Source: VMCP01 sp964415065 (GTDB lineage Bacteria; Bacteroidota; Bacteroidia; NS11-12g; UBA955). From it: a DNA stretch of 15,572 bases. Made by a program: the position numbers and the translations under genes. Location of the stretch: positions 1 through 15,572 of the forward strand of contig CAYPYX010000053.1 of assembly GCA_964415065.1 (NCBI GenBank), given 5' to 3'. Shown piece by piece: positions 1-7,369 of the stretch. Position 1 is the stretch's first letter. Each line of letters begins with the position of its first letter. The notes beneath the pieces are model-generated. The model saw only the letters and a list, made by a program, of their open reading frames with translations. It was not told the origin of the DNA and did no database searches.

Positions 1-480
1 GGATTTGCTCATTGTGAAGATCGTTGGATGGATGAACATATTGAACTCAAAAGTGGAGCAACCATTGAATTTGAAAACGATTTTGTTGATCACAATTTGA
101 ATACTCTATCCTGGTGGATTCTAAAGCACAATAACTATTCAATACGGGAAGCCATTGATCTGATCAATCTGGAAATACCCATATTTACATCAAGTACAGA
201 AAATGGAGAGATGTCTAGTCAAGCGAAACAAAAGCGACAAAAAAAGTTGAAGTATGCTCGTATGCCACTTTTTTGGCGAGCTTTTTATTATTTCATCTAT
301 CGTTATTTCTTCAAACTTGGATTTTTGGATGGGAAAGAAGCTTTTTTATGGAGTTTCCTTCAAGGTTGGTGGTACCGAACCTTAGTTGATGCTAAGATAT
401 TTGAGATAAAAAAGCATTGCGGAAATGATCCCCAAAAAATAAAAAAATACTTGTTGGAAACACATAATATTCATCTTTGA
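1..480 (+). CDS. Glycosyltransferase family 2, C-terminal part (5' end outside window)
   Basis: The frame is open from the first base of the window, so this is the last ~159 residues of a longer gene; the ATG at 28 is internal. The visible part has the C-terminal pattern of family 2 glycosyltransferases from Bacteroidota surface polysaccharide clusters: an acidic CEDRWMDEH stretch, then FENDFVDHNLNTLSWW, and later an aromatic, basic, membrane-associating segment (FWRAFYYFIYRYFF followed by FLDGKEAF) near residues 90-115. Such enzymes transfer a sugar from a nucleotide donor to a lipid-linked or LPS-core acceptor at the cytoplasmic face of the inner membrane. The catalytic GT-A half is not in the window, so donor and acceptor cannot be inferred. 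Its TGA stop overlaps the TTG start of the next glycosyltransferase, which implies co-translation. The family call is fairly firm; the substrate is unknown. Confidence 0.8.
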   Translation, partial: GFAHCEDRWMDEHIELKSGATIEFENDFVDHNLNTLSWWILKHNNYSIREAIDLINLEIPIFTSSTENGEMSSQAKQKRQKKLKYARMPLFWRAFYYFIYRYFFKLGFLDGKEAFLWSFLQGWWYRTLVDAKIFEIKKHCGNDPQKIKKYLLETHNIHL

Positions 481-1223
481 AATTTTCTATAATTACAGCT
501 ACTTACAACAGTCAACAATTTATTGAGAGTTGCATTCAATCTGTTTTGAATCAATCTTATCCAAATATTGAATTGATAATTGTGGATGGCGCATCGAGCG
601 ATAATACCCTTCAATTGGTTGAGAAGTTCAACGACCCTAGAGTTACCATTTACTCCGAACGCGATAATGGTATCTATTTCGCGCTGAATAAAGGTATCTC
701 CTTAGCTACGGGGGATGTAATTGGTTTTCTCCATTCAGACGATTTTTTTGTTCATGAAAATGTGATTGAAGAAATTGCCGGGGAGTTACAAAATTCAAAC
801 ATCCATGGAGTGTATTCCAACTTGAAATACGTTCATCACAGTAACCCAAATCAAGTAATTCGTGATTGGAAATCTAAACCATTCAAGCCCATTAACCTTA
901 AATTTGGTTGGATGCCTCCTCATCCTACGTTGTTTTTGAAACGTATAGTTTATGATTCAATCGGACCGTTTAACACAAGTTATCGCATTGCTGCTGATTA
1001 CGATTGGATTTTGCGGGCTTTCACCGAGTCGAGTTTTAATATCAAGTTTTTAGATATGTATATATCGGATATGCGAATTGGCGGCGCAAGTAATGGTTCA
1101 TTAAAATCGATCATAAAGAAATCAAAAGAAGATTACTCTGTAATACGGCAGTATCCTCTTTGGGGATGGTTGACTTTAATTTCTAAAAATGTCAGAAAAC
1201 TACCTCAATTATTGGGAAAATAG
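477..1223 (+). CDS. Glycosyltransferase family 2 (WcaA/WcaE-like)
   Basis: A complete 248-residue GT-A glycosyltransferase. The N-terminus KFSIITATYNS (residues 2-12) is the classical first beta strand, IIVDGASSDNT (35-45) holds the nucleotide-binding aspartates, DNGIYFALNKG (64-74) is typical of the colanic-acid WcaE-like subgroup, and HSDD (87-90) is the DxD-type metal and donor site. ADYDWILRAF in the C-terminal third is the usual acceptor/catalytic region. The start is TTG at 477, overlapping the upstream TGA in the sequence TTGA. No in-frame ATG lies near, and the conserved first strand begins at residue 2, so TTG is very likely correct. The gene probably acts in the cytoplasm on a membrane-bound glycan intermediate for exopolysaccharide or O-antigen. 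It is the last gene of the transcript, with a terminator about 60 bases downstream. Sugar specificity is not deducible. Confidence 0.9.
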   Translation: MKFSIITATYNSQQFIESCIQSVLNQSYPNIELIIVDGASSDNTLQLVEKFNDPRVTIYSERDNGIYFALNKGISLATGDVIGFLHSDDFFVHENVIEEIAGELQNSNIHGVYSNLKYVHHSNPNQVIRDWKSKPFKPINLKFGWMPPHPTLFLKRIVYDSIGPFNTSYRIAADYDWILRAFTESSFNIKFLDMYISDMRIGGASNGSLKSIIKKSKEDYSVIRQYPLWGWLTLISKNVRKLPQLLGK

Positions 1224-1280
1224 TTTTACTTCTCCAGCACTTCCAGCACTTCCCACACAAACCCATTTACCCCCTTCACC

Positions 1281-1304
1281 AAAAGCCGCCTTGCGGCTTT
1301 TTTT
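1281..1304 (+). terminator. Rho-independent terminator after glycosyltransferase operon
   Basis: The 9-bp stem AAAAGCCGC / GCGGCTTTT (1281-1289 with 1293-1301) has a CTT loop and continues into a run of seven T (1298-1304). It lies 58 bases after the stop of the second glycosyltransferase and closes that operon. The reverse strand has only a short U tract, so it mainly serves the + strand. Confidence 0.88.
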
Positions 1305-1402
1305 ATTTTACTAAATTCTAATTTTTAATGGCAATAATGAAAAACCTAAACCAGATCACCCGTCCCCAAAATCACCTAAACCCCAAAAATTCCTAAAGAG
1401 TT

Positions 1403-1960
1403 ATGCAAATTGAAACCAAGTTTTTTGATGAATTTCCGGTTCTCAAAACAGAACGATTGTCCTTGAAGCAAATTTTGCCCCAACACGCGCAACGAATTTT
1501 TGAAATGCGAACCAATCAACGGGTGAATCAATTCATTGCTCGACCCGAAATGCCATCCCTCGAAGAAGCTAAAAAACTAGTGGAACGTACCCAAATGGCC
1601 TATCAAAATAAAATGGGTATTGGCTGGGCGGGTTTTCTGAGAGATAATGAACAATTAATCGGGACGTGCGGTTTTAACTCCATCGATTATTCCAATCTTC
1701 GAGCAGAAATTGGAGGTGAACTTACCACTGAATATTGGGGGAAAAATATTGCATATGAGGCGGTTTTAGCAATTGTGAATTTTGGATTTGACGAATTTCA
1801 GTTGCACAGCATTGAGGCCAAAGTGTCGCCCGAAAATCGAGGTGCAATATTTTTGTTGGAGTCTTTGGGGTTTAAAAAGGAAGCGCATTTTAAAGACCGT
1901 ATTTATTTCAATCAAAAATTTCAGGATTTGGCGGTTTACACGTGTTTTCGTAGGGAGTAG
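1403..1960 (+). CDS. GNAT-family N-acetyltransferase (RimJ/RimL-like)
   Basis: The 185-residue protein matches the Acetyltransf_3 (RimJ/RimL) type of GNAT fold. TERLSLKQILPQHA (residues 16-29) is the standard opening strand of the group. IGWAGFLRDNEQLIGTCGFN (73-92) gives the central strands. EYWGKNIAYEAV (110-121) is the acetyl-CoA pyrophosphate loop, and VSPENRGAIFLLESLGFKKEA (141-161) is the usual C-terminal signature, with Ala where many members have Ser. It would acetylate an amine, such as a protein N-terminus or a small molecule, in the cytoplasm; the acceptor cannot be inferred. The start at 1403 has a purine-rich AAAGAG about 4 bases upstream. It is a single gene, separated from the preceding operon by a terminator and convergent with the DUF1287 gene. 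Confidence 0.88.
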   Translation: MQIETKFFDEFPVLKTERLSLKQILPQHAQRIFEMRTNQRVNQFIARPEMPSLEEAKKLVERTQMAYQNKMGIGWAGFLRDNEQLIGTCGFNSIDYSNLRAEIGGELTTEYWGKNIAYEAVLAIVNFGFDEFQLHSIEAKVSPENRGAIFLLESLGFKKEAHFKDRIYFNQKFQDLAVYTCFRRE

Positions 1961-1992
1961 GAATTTTATAACTAAGCACGACTAGACATCCC

Positions 1993-2041
1993 CCGAAACG
2001 TTAAAGATCCAAAAGGATAGCCAAGTTTTCGGAAATTTTTT
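1993..2041 (+). terminator. Possible terminator after the acetyltransferase
   Basis: CCGAAA (1993-1998) pairs with TTTCGG (2027-2032), with an inner ATCC-AAAA-GGAT hairpin (2007-2018), followed by AAATTTTTT. It lies 33 bases after the acetyltransferase stop, between two convergent genes. The stem is short and interrupted, so this is tentative. Confidence 0.4.
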
Positions 2042-2065
2042 CAGTGATTTCAAAAGGTAGAATTC

Positions 2066-2707
2066 CTACTTAGAATATCGATAATGACCAATAATTGGGA
2101 AACTAAATAGGCAATCCTCCAGAACTTGACCTGCACCAATATTATGAATAATCATATAGCGTTCGCCATCGAATGACAGAGAATTACTCACCAGGCCAAT
2201 ATGAGTTGCACCGCCCGTTAGCTTCCAGCACACAATGTCGCCCGGTTTGTAGAGTTGGGTTTCGGGGGATGTTTTGAGTGTGGTTCCAAAACGACTGAAA
2301 AATGTCATGAGGTTGGGAACGCGACGATGATCAATGTTTTTATCTGGCTGTTTTTGTCCCCAGTTTTTGGGATACAATTGGAAGTTTTTAATCATATCTT
2401 GATGAACTTCTTTTTGCAAATCAATGCCCAGCTTTCGGTAAGCTCGAATGATCACATCGGTACAAACTCCTTTGTCTTTGGGGACGTCGCCATTGGGGTA
2501 GGGGATAACGGTATATTTAGGGTCGTAGGTAACGTTTTGGAGGGTGAGGGTATAGGCGGAATCGGCCAACCGATGAAAGAATGAGTTGTGCTGGGCGCTT
2601 GTGTTTTGGGGATTCTGAATAGGATTTTGACTGGGATTCTGAATAGTGAACCCAAACCAAATTGTAGTGGCAACCAAGCCAGAAATCAGAACAACTTTCC
2701 GCATCAT
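2066..2707 (-). CDS. Exported DUF1287 protein, NlpC/P60-like putative hydrolase
   Basis: This 213-residue protein has an N-terminal hydrophobic segment (about residues 5-22) that can act as signal peptide or anchor, then a short linker with the triplet-like pattern QNPxQNPxQNP (23-33). The body matches DUF1287: ADSAYTLTLQNVTYDPKYT, then GVCTDVIIRAYRKLGIDLQ (80-98), GDIVCW, GGATHIGLVS (165-174) and IIHNIGAG (186-193). C82, H169 and H188 sit where NlpC/P60 and papain-like amidases place Cys-His-His, which supports a periplasmic cysteine hydrolase or amidase, possibly acting on peptidoglycan peptides. That activity is inferred, not shown. Two ATG codons stand in tandem at the start (2707 and 2704). 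A TATCTTGC resembling a -7 box lies about 10 bases upstream. It is probably transcribed alone, since 125 bases separate it from the next gene upstream on the same strand. Confidence 0.85.
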   Translation of the reverse strand: MMRKVVLISGLVATTIWFGFTIQNPSQNPIQNPQNTSAQHNSFFHRLADSAYTLTLQNVTYDPKYTVIPYPNGDVPKDKGVCTDVIIRAYRKLGIDLQKEVHQDMIKNFQLYPKNWGQKQPDKNIDHRRVPNLMTFFSRFGTTLKTSPETQLYKPGDIVCWKLTGGATHIGLVSNSLSFDGERYMIIHNIGAGQVLEDCLFSFPIIGHYRYSK

Positions 2708-2832
2708 GTAAAAAGCAAGATACGGAAAGTTGGTGGGAAATGGGTGGTTATTTTATTTGAAGTAAACCTTGTTGCTGACTCAAAATATTTAGAATGCGTT
2801 TGAGTAATTGATTTTGTATTGATTGTGATTTT

Positions 2833-4296
2833 TCATTCTTGGAAAATATGGGTCATTTTTACTTCGATATCTGTTTTCTTCTTTTTACTAAATATGTAAA
2901 TAATTTCACCATCACTTCTGTACTCTTTATTGTTGAATTCTTTGCGTAAACCCTGTCTGCCTTGAATTAAAATCGCACAGTCATTATCCCAACCCCAAAA
3001 ACTTGTAGTTAAATTCCTGAATAGTCGGTTTTCAGCACCATTGAAATTGTAAAATTTTTCAATATCCTTTAAAGTAAATGAATTATTATTAATTCCAGGA
3101 ATATTCAAATCAGTAGAAAATTGAACTATATTTTCGTATTTCGGTTTTGTAGTTCCCTCGTTATTTCTATCAATAAATACTAATACATTATTTTGTCTAC
3201 AACTACTATTTTCGTCGGTATATGCCGGGATTACAGATATGTAATAATTATATAAGCTATCCACATCTTGTAAAAGAAAACTATGATTCTCAACTTTTAT
3301 ACGAAAGTTATAATTGAATTTGAATATAGGAATAACTTCAAATTTAGTAATGCTTTCAATTTCATTAAGTGTTATATTAATACTAGTATTCAGAATATTA
3401 GTAGATGTGTCAAATTTTATTATATTCGGATTTTCAGTTATATATAAGTCAGATTTTATATTCCTGCCATCAAACCAATTTTTTCTATTGTATGTGAAAT
3501 AAAACCTTTTGTAGTAATATCTAAGCATTTTATGCACAGTTAGTAGAAGCAACGCTGAATTCTCATTTCTTAACGCATAATTGTTACCCTGGAAGTTTAA
3601 AACGTATATAGGCTTGTTTAATTCTCTATATTTATCAGTTTCACTTTGGGGCATGGAAATGGATTTAAGAGCATCTGAAAATAATTGAAATGCAACTTTA
3701 TAATTGCTATTGGCTTTAATTCTTATATTGATTGGTATTTCCCAATTTTGATTGCCGCCATCCATTGATTTTGGGTCTAAGGTTGAAATTGAATAATCAA
3801 ATCCATCTTGAAAGTATTCATTAGCAATAACGAAAGTGTTGTAAAGCGCTTCAAATTCTGCTTTCTCGGTGAATAACTGTTTTTTAATATTTAGGGCAAA
3901 CAAATTACCATTAAATTCAGATGATACGCCCTTGGAAACCGCGAGGTTGCTGAGTTTTGTTAATGAAACAGTTACATCTGCAACTATTGAATATCTAACA
4001 TTTGCACGGTTTTGAGTATCTGAACTGATCGTGGTACTTAAAATTTCAAGTTTATTGATATTCCCATTTGAAATCGCAACTACTTCATCCTTTGTTATTT
4101 TATCATTTAATAATGTCGTAGTTGTTGAAATAAAAGAGCCAAAAGCCAGCTCGATTGCAGTCTTTCCTGCATTGAATTGCGCTTCCGTAATATCACTACC
4201 TGAAGCAAAAACGCGAACTGTTATTTCTGATTCTGATTGAGCGCATATTTTTGTCGCAATTGAAAAAATGAAAATAAAAAAGAATAATTTTTTCAT
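2833..4296 (-). CDS. Secreted protein of unknown function with N-terminal LPP20/FlgT-N-like domain
   Basis: The 487-residue protein has a clear signal peptide (MKK, hydrophobic 4-15, probable cleavage after ICAQ, residue 20). Residues ~26-123 show the pattern I associate with LPP20/FlgT N-terminal domains: xVRVFASG, AQFNAGKTAIELAFGSFIST (39-58), then IxxLEILSTTISS and a closing VRYSIVADVTVSLTKLSNL (100-118). Similar segments occur in the proteins at 8328-8792 and 5607-6323. The remaining ~360 residues are rich in Asn, Tyr and Phe and I do not recognise them; a WDNDCAILIQGRQG segment lies near the C-terminus. It should be periplasmic or surface located. It is the last gene of the seven-gene block, 25 bases after 4322-4903. 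The sequence is very AT-rich. Function is unknown; the domain call rests on pattern reading only. Confidence 0.75.
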   Translation of the reverse strand: MKKLFFFIFIFSIATKICAQSESEITVRVFASGSDITEAQFNAGKTAIELAFGSFISTTTTLLNDKITKDEVVAISNGNINKLEILSTTISSDTQNRANVRYSIVADVTVSLTKLSNLAVSKGVSSEFNGNLFALNIKKQLFTEKAEFEALYNTFVIANEYFQDGFDYSISTLDPKSMDGGNQNWEIPINIRIKANSNYKVAFQLFSDALKSISMPQSETDKYRELNKPIYVLNFQGNNYALRNENSALLLLTVHKMLRYYYKRFYFTYNRKNWFDGRNIKSDLYITENPNIIKFDTSTNILNTSINITLNEIESITKFEVIPIFKFNYNFRIKVENHSFLLQDVDSLYNYYISVIPAYTDENSSCRQNNVLVFIDRNNEGTTKPKYENIVQFSTDLNIPGINNNSFTLKDIEKFYNFNGAENRLFRNLTTSFWGWDNDCAILIQGRQGLRKEFNNKEYRSDGEIIYIFSKKKKTDIEVKMTHIFQE

Positions 4297-4321
4297 GGTT
4301 ATGTGATTTTAATTCTATAAA

Positions 4322-4903
4322 TCAATAATTAATATTTATATACCAATTACTCGCAAAATGTGAATTCATTCGGCATGGTACTGGTTTTTCTAGAATGCTA
4401 ATTGATTTATATTCGACGTTTACTAAAAATGAATTGTTGTTCTCATTATCTGCAATCAAATTAGAATTTTGCATTTCAATTATTCTCTTTTCGAATTCCG
4501 GATAATTATTGCCAAAAAACACCTGACATTCCTCTCTCAGGTATATTTCATTGTAGTGTGGTTCAATTAATTGGCGAATGTTAGGAATATCTGAATTAAG
4601 CAAGGATTTTACATTATGCAAAGTCGCATAATGAATATAGTTGTAGTTAGCGTTATTTATTATTCTATAAATTAACCTCAATTCAGAGACATTGGGTCTC
4701 GGATAGTTTCTAGAAGTACCAAAACAAGGTACATACGCTAATTTTTTATCCAAGTGTATGGGATTAAAATTAAATTCTTCGAGACCGAAATTTTGATTTC
4801 CAATGGGTACACCAAAGTTGTCCAATTTAGGTCCTGTTGGAAATCGCCAAGCATTTTGGGGGGCGGATTCGTGAATTCTTGATCCGTAAGTACGTGCTAT
4901 CAT
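4322..4903 (-). CDS. Hypothetical protein, no signal peptide
   Basis: I do not recognise this 193-residue protein. It begins MIARTYGSRIHESAPQNAWR and, unlike most neighbours, has no signal peptide or membrane segment. It is rich in Asn, Tyr and Ile, with Cys residues at VPCFG, EECQVFF and VPCRM. There is no obvious catalytic motif. An in-frame stop lies shortly upstream of the start, and no clear ribosome-binding site is seen, which is common in Bacteroidota. It sits 36 bases after the DUF1566 gene and 25 bases before 2833-4296, so co-transcription is likely. It could be a cytoplasmic partner of the envelope proteins, or the remnant of a larger exported protein that lost its N-terminus. I see no evidence to choose between these. 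Confidence 0.6.
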   Translation of the reverse strand: MIARTYGSRIHESAPQNAWRFPTGPKLDNFGVPIGNQNFGLEEFNFNPIHLDKKLAYVPCFGTSRNYPRPNVSELRLIYRIINNANYNYIHYATLHNVKSLLNSDIPNIRQLIEPHYNEIYLREECQVFFGNNYPEFEKRIIEMQNSNLIADNENNNSFLVNVEYKSISILEKPVPCRMNSHFASNWYININY

Positions 4904-4939
4904 CTTTTTAACTAATAGTTACACTAAATTTCTTTGGAT

Positions 4940-5452
4940 TTAATCCAGATTTTTTACTGCTCTTACATTATATTCTTCATACTTATCTCTACCGTTAGAA
5001 TGAGCTGTATTCTGGAGTAGGCCATTCGCGAAACAGAAAAAATATGCTTCCTCACTATCTCCTGGTGTATTTTCAATTAAACTCCAATATTCACTTGGTT
5101 GATCAGTGGCATTTTCTTTTTGTAAGTATAAATTTCCGAGATTCTTTTTATATAGCTGTTCATACATTGCCGTTAATTCTTCGTTGGTAGGTAACCTCCA
5201 GCCTTGGCCCAAACGTTCACAAGCTTTTTTAGCATCAAACCAATTCATTAAATTGTTAAAGTCTTTTTTCGCTACTATTATTTCCTTACCGTTTACAATG
5301 ATGTAATAACTTTCCAAATTAATTGTTGAATCTGTTAGTGATTTAACTTCAGGTAAAGCACTTGTGCGTGTAATTTTCTTCTTGTTTTCGTTTCCCGCCA
5401 ATGATATAAAAAACGGAATCAAAATACCTAAAAATAATATTCTTTTTTTCAT
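4940..5452 (-). CDS. Secreted DUF1566 / C-type-lectin-fold protein
   Basis: The 170-residue protein has a signal peptide (MKKRILFLGILIPFFISLAG, cleavage near residue 20). Residues ~48-168 match DUF1566 and the related Fib_succ_major type of domain, which adopt an FGE/C-type-lectin-like fold: WFDAKKACERLGQGWRLPT (71-89) is the diagnostic stretch, followed by EYWSLIE (121-127), AYFFCFANG (136-144) and VRAVK (163-167). Such domains usually mediate ligand or protein binding at the cell surface rather than catalysis. The gene follows a 154-base AT-rich gap after 5607-6323, so it may start a second transcriptional unit or be read through from the upstream operon. Next comes 4322-4903 after 36 bases. 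The fold call is confident; the ligand is unknown. Confidence 0.8.
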   Translation of the reverse strand: MKKRILFLGILIPFFISLAGNENKKKITRTSALPEVKSLTDSTINLESYYIIVNGKEIIVAKKDFNNLMNWFDAKKACERLGQGWRLPTNEELTAMYEQLYKKNLGNLYLQKENATDQPSEYWSLIENTPGDSEEAYFFCFANGLLQNTAHSNGRDKYEEYNVRAVKNLD

Positions 5453-5606
5453 GTTTTTAATTTATAAATTAAACTTGTTGTATTAATGAATTTGTATTAA
5501 ATTTTAAATTGTATAATATCTTATAATTATTCTCAAACTAGGATGTTAATTTTTTCATTTGTGGTACCATGATTCCATGAATAGCCACCGTAAATTATGA
5601 ATTTCA

Positions 5607-6323
5607 TTATTTCGAATAGTAAAAATATGTGGTTTGATTAGGTTTAATTGTGATGGTTTTAAGTAGCTCAATACCATTGATAAAGCCCATTGAACTTTCC
5701 CTGATTGATTCAGCTATTTCAGATTCCGATTTCTGCGTATTTGATGTATTGATAATAACTTCACTTTCAATTGTTGAACCATTAAGCAGTGAATTGATTT
5801 GTTGTTTTGCCTTCATTTGAGCAACACGCTCTTTTGTTGCAGGATTTGAATATTTTGTATCGTCCAAAGTGACAACGCTAACTACATATTTTGAGTTATT
5901 CGTGACCAGTATACGAGCTTCCTGAAAAGGAACTTTTTTGAATACTTCAAAAATGTAACTTGATACAGTTTCACATAGATATAGATAGGTAAATGATTTA
6001 GATTCAACATTTGTTATCTCCTGAATTTGTTCATAATTAACACAAGGTTCATTGAATCCCGCTATAGTTAAATCTTCAATCTTCTTGTTTAATACTTTTA
6101 ACTCTGTCGCGTTTAAATTTACTCTAGATTTTGGCATTTTTACTGCAACCAAATAGTAATTGCGCTGATCACCTTCAATTACTTTTACTCCTTCAAAAGG
6201 TGCACTGTTAAAAACTCTTTTAACGAAATTGATGGCCGCTGTTTTATCCTCATTTAGAGACTGTGCCGCTAAATCCGAGTTGAATATTTGCAGGAATACA
6301 GATATAAAAAGAATTAACCTCAT
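5607..6323 (-). CDS. Secreted protein with C-terminal LPP20/FlgT-like domain
   Basis: I start this gene at the ATG at 6323, because residues from there give a good signal peptide (MRLILFISVFLQIFNSDLAAQ) and leave a 19-base gap to the upstream gene; the upstream in-frame start at 6392 would overlap it by 50 bases. The product is 238 residues. The first half (~30-150) is unrecognised, with motifs FEGVKVIEGDQRNYYLVAVK (43-62) and a repeated vPFqEARILVT-like strand (131-141). The C-terminal part, ERVAQMKAKQQINSLLNGSTI (165-185) followed by IRESSMGFINGIELLKT (207-223), resembles LPP20/FlgT domains (alternating Ala helix, a short strand, then a GFI-GIELL segment). It is the fourth and last gene of the tight operon and probably periplasmic. 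Function is unknown. Confidence 0.75.
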   Translation of the reverse strand: MRLILFISVFLQIFNSDLAAQSLNEDKTAAINFVKRVFNSAPFEGVKVIEGDQRNYYLVAVKMPKSRVNLNATELKVLNKKIEDLTIAGFNEPCVNYEQIQEITNVESKSFTYLYLCETVSSYIFEVFKKVPFQEARILVTNNSKYVVSVVTLDDTKYSNPATKERVAQMKAKQQINSLLNGSTIESEVIINTSNTQKSESEIAESIRESSMGFINGIELLKTITIKPNQTTYFYYSK

Positions 6324-6342
6324 GTTAAAATAAATTTTAGAA

Positions 6343-7365
6343 CTATTTTCGAGTGTTATTTTGGCCTCTTGCAAATTCAATGGCAATATCACGATAGGCT
6401 TGAGTTCGAATCTTATCTAATTCAAAATCACGATTTGCTTGTTTTTCCTGTAAATCTGAATCTCTTTTGTTTTTCTGATCCTCTAATTGCAGTTTTTCTT
6501 TTTCCATTGCAACTTTATCTTTGTATTGCTGCATTTTAAACTGCCATTTTGCTTTTTCATCATCCTTTAGTTTAGAGGTTATCAAATTTATAAATTTCGA
6601 AACATCATTCTGGCATTTAGAAAGAGGATGTATAGCGATTAAAAGGCGACTTGCCTTTTCCGCACCAACGGAATTTTGTTCTGAATTCCAAATTAATTTT
6701 GCCTCTTTCAGTTTGTTATTTCCTTCTAAGTCGATTTTAGATTGATAAATAGATGATATTGTATCTAAACATTTAAAATAACATTCTTTACAAACATCAG
6801 GAACTAACGATAATTTATAAATCGCTTCGTCGAAGCTTAATTGATTCGCTAAGGTTTTGGATTCTTTAATAATGAAATCACAATTAGTAGCATAGTAACT
6901 GATGATTTTAGTCTTCCCATCTTCCAAAAATGCCTTTATGTCTTGATTTTGTGGGTTGATATTATTAAATGCATCAATTAATGATTTATTTTCATTTGTT
7001 CCAACTCCCTTGGTTTTGATTGTCGTGGATGAAAAAAGCGTGTTTGAATATGCATCTCGAATTGTTAAGTTGATTTCAGTGTTTAATGCTATAAGTTGAG
7101 GAGGACCTGCAAGGATGTCTTTAGTTCGCTGTTCAATAGTTGCGCTAATAACAAACCTTGGGTTTACTTGACTTCCACCCATACCATATTGTGTGGTTAT
7201 CTGATTTAACTTGTTATTTAGTGCTGATCTAGCTTCATTGGGGATATTTTGATTTTTCGATATTTCACTGTTAATAACGATTCTCCCAAAATCATCTAGT
7301 TGAATCTGTGCATATAAACATCCCCCGAAAAAAATGGAAAATAGAAAAATTGTAATTTTTTTCAT
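6343..7365 (-). CDS. Secreted conserved protein with TPR-like middle and C-terminal coiled coil (DUF6175 operon)
   Basis: The 340-residue protein has a signal peptide ending near LYAQ (residue 20). C16 is not in a good lipobox. Residues ~22-160 (DDFGRIVINS, GMGGSQVNPRFVISA, AGPPQLIALNTEINLTI, TKGVGTNENKSLIDAFNNI) form a domain I recall from conserved Bacteroidota hypotheticals next to DUF6175 genes. The motif PRFVISATI with a later strand pair suggests a beta-rich, possibly CsgG-like fold. Around residues 170-200 lies a TPR-like helix hairpin (FDEAIYKLSLVPDVCKECYF) with a C-x2-C-x3-C cluster. The last ~80 residues are a highly charged coiled coil (EKAKWQFKMQQYKDKVAMEK onward). The gene starts 4 bases after the DUF6175 stop, so the two are translationally linked. 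Function is unknown; a role in oligomerising an envelope complex is an inference. Confidence 0.8.
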   Translation of the reverse strand: MKKITIFLFSIFFGGCLYAQIQLDDFGRIVINSEISKNQNIPNEARSALNNKLNQITTQYGMGGSQVNPRFVISATIEQRTKDILAGPPQLIALNTEINLTIRDAYSNTLFSSTTIKTKGVGTNENKSLIDAFNNINPQNQDIKAFLEDGKTKIISYYATNCDFIIKESKTLANQLSFDEAIYKLSLVPDVCKECYFKCLDTISSIYQSKIDLEGNNKLKEAKLIWNSEQNSVGAEKASRLLIAIHPLSKCQNDVSKFINLITSKLKDDEKAKWQFKMQQYKDKVAMEKEKLQLEDQKNKRDSDLQEKQANRDFELDKIRTQAYRDIAIEFARGQNNTRK

Positions 7366-7369
7366 AGTA

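Noticed and set aside
1233..1250. Tandem 9-bp repeat TCCAGCACT twice after the glycosyltransferase
   Set aside because: Only two short copies with no context; likely chance or slippage.
1337..1396. Twenty-codon frame (MKNLNQITRPQ...) just before the acetyltransferase, as a leader peptide
   Set aside because: It has no attenuator hairpins, no run of one amino acid codon, and no clear ribosome-binding site.
2255..2584. 109-residue + strand frame inside the DUF1287 gene
   Set aside because: It is antisense to a gene with clear family motifs, and shows no features of its own.
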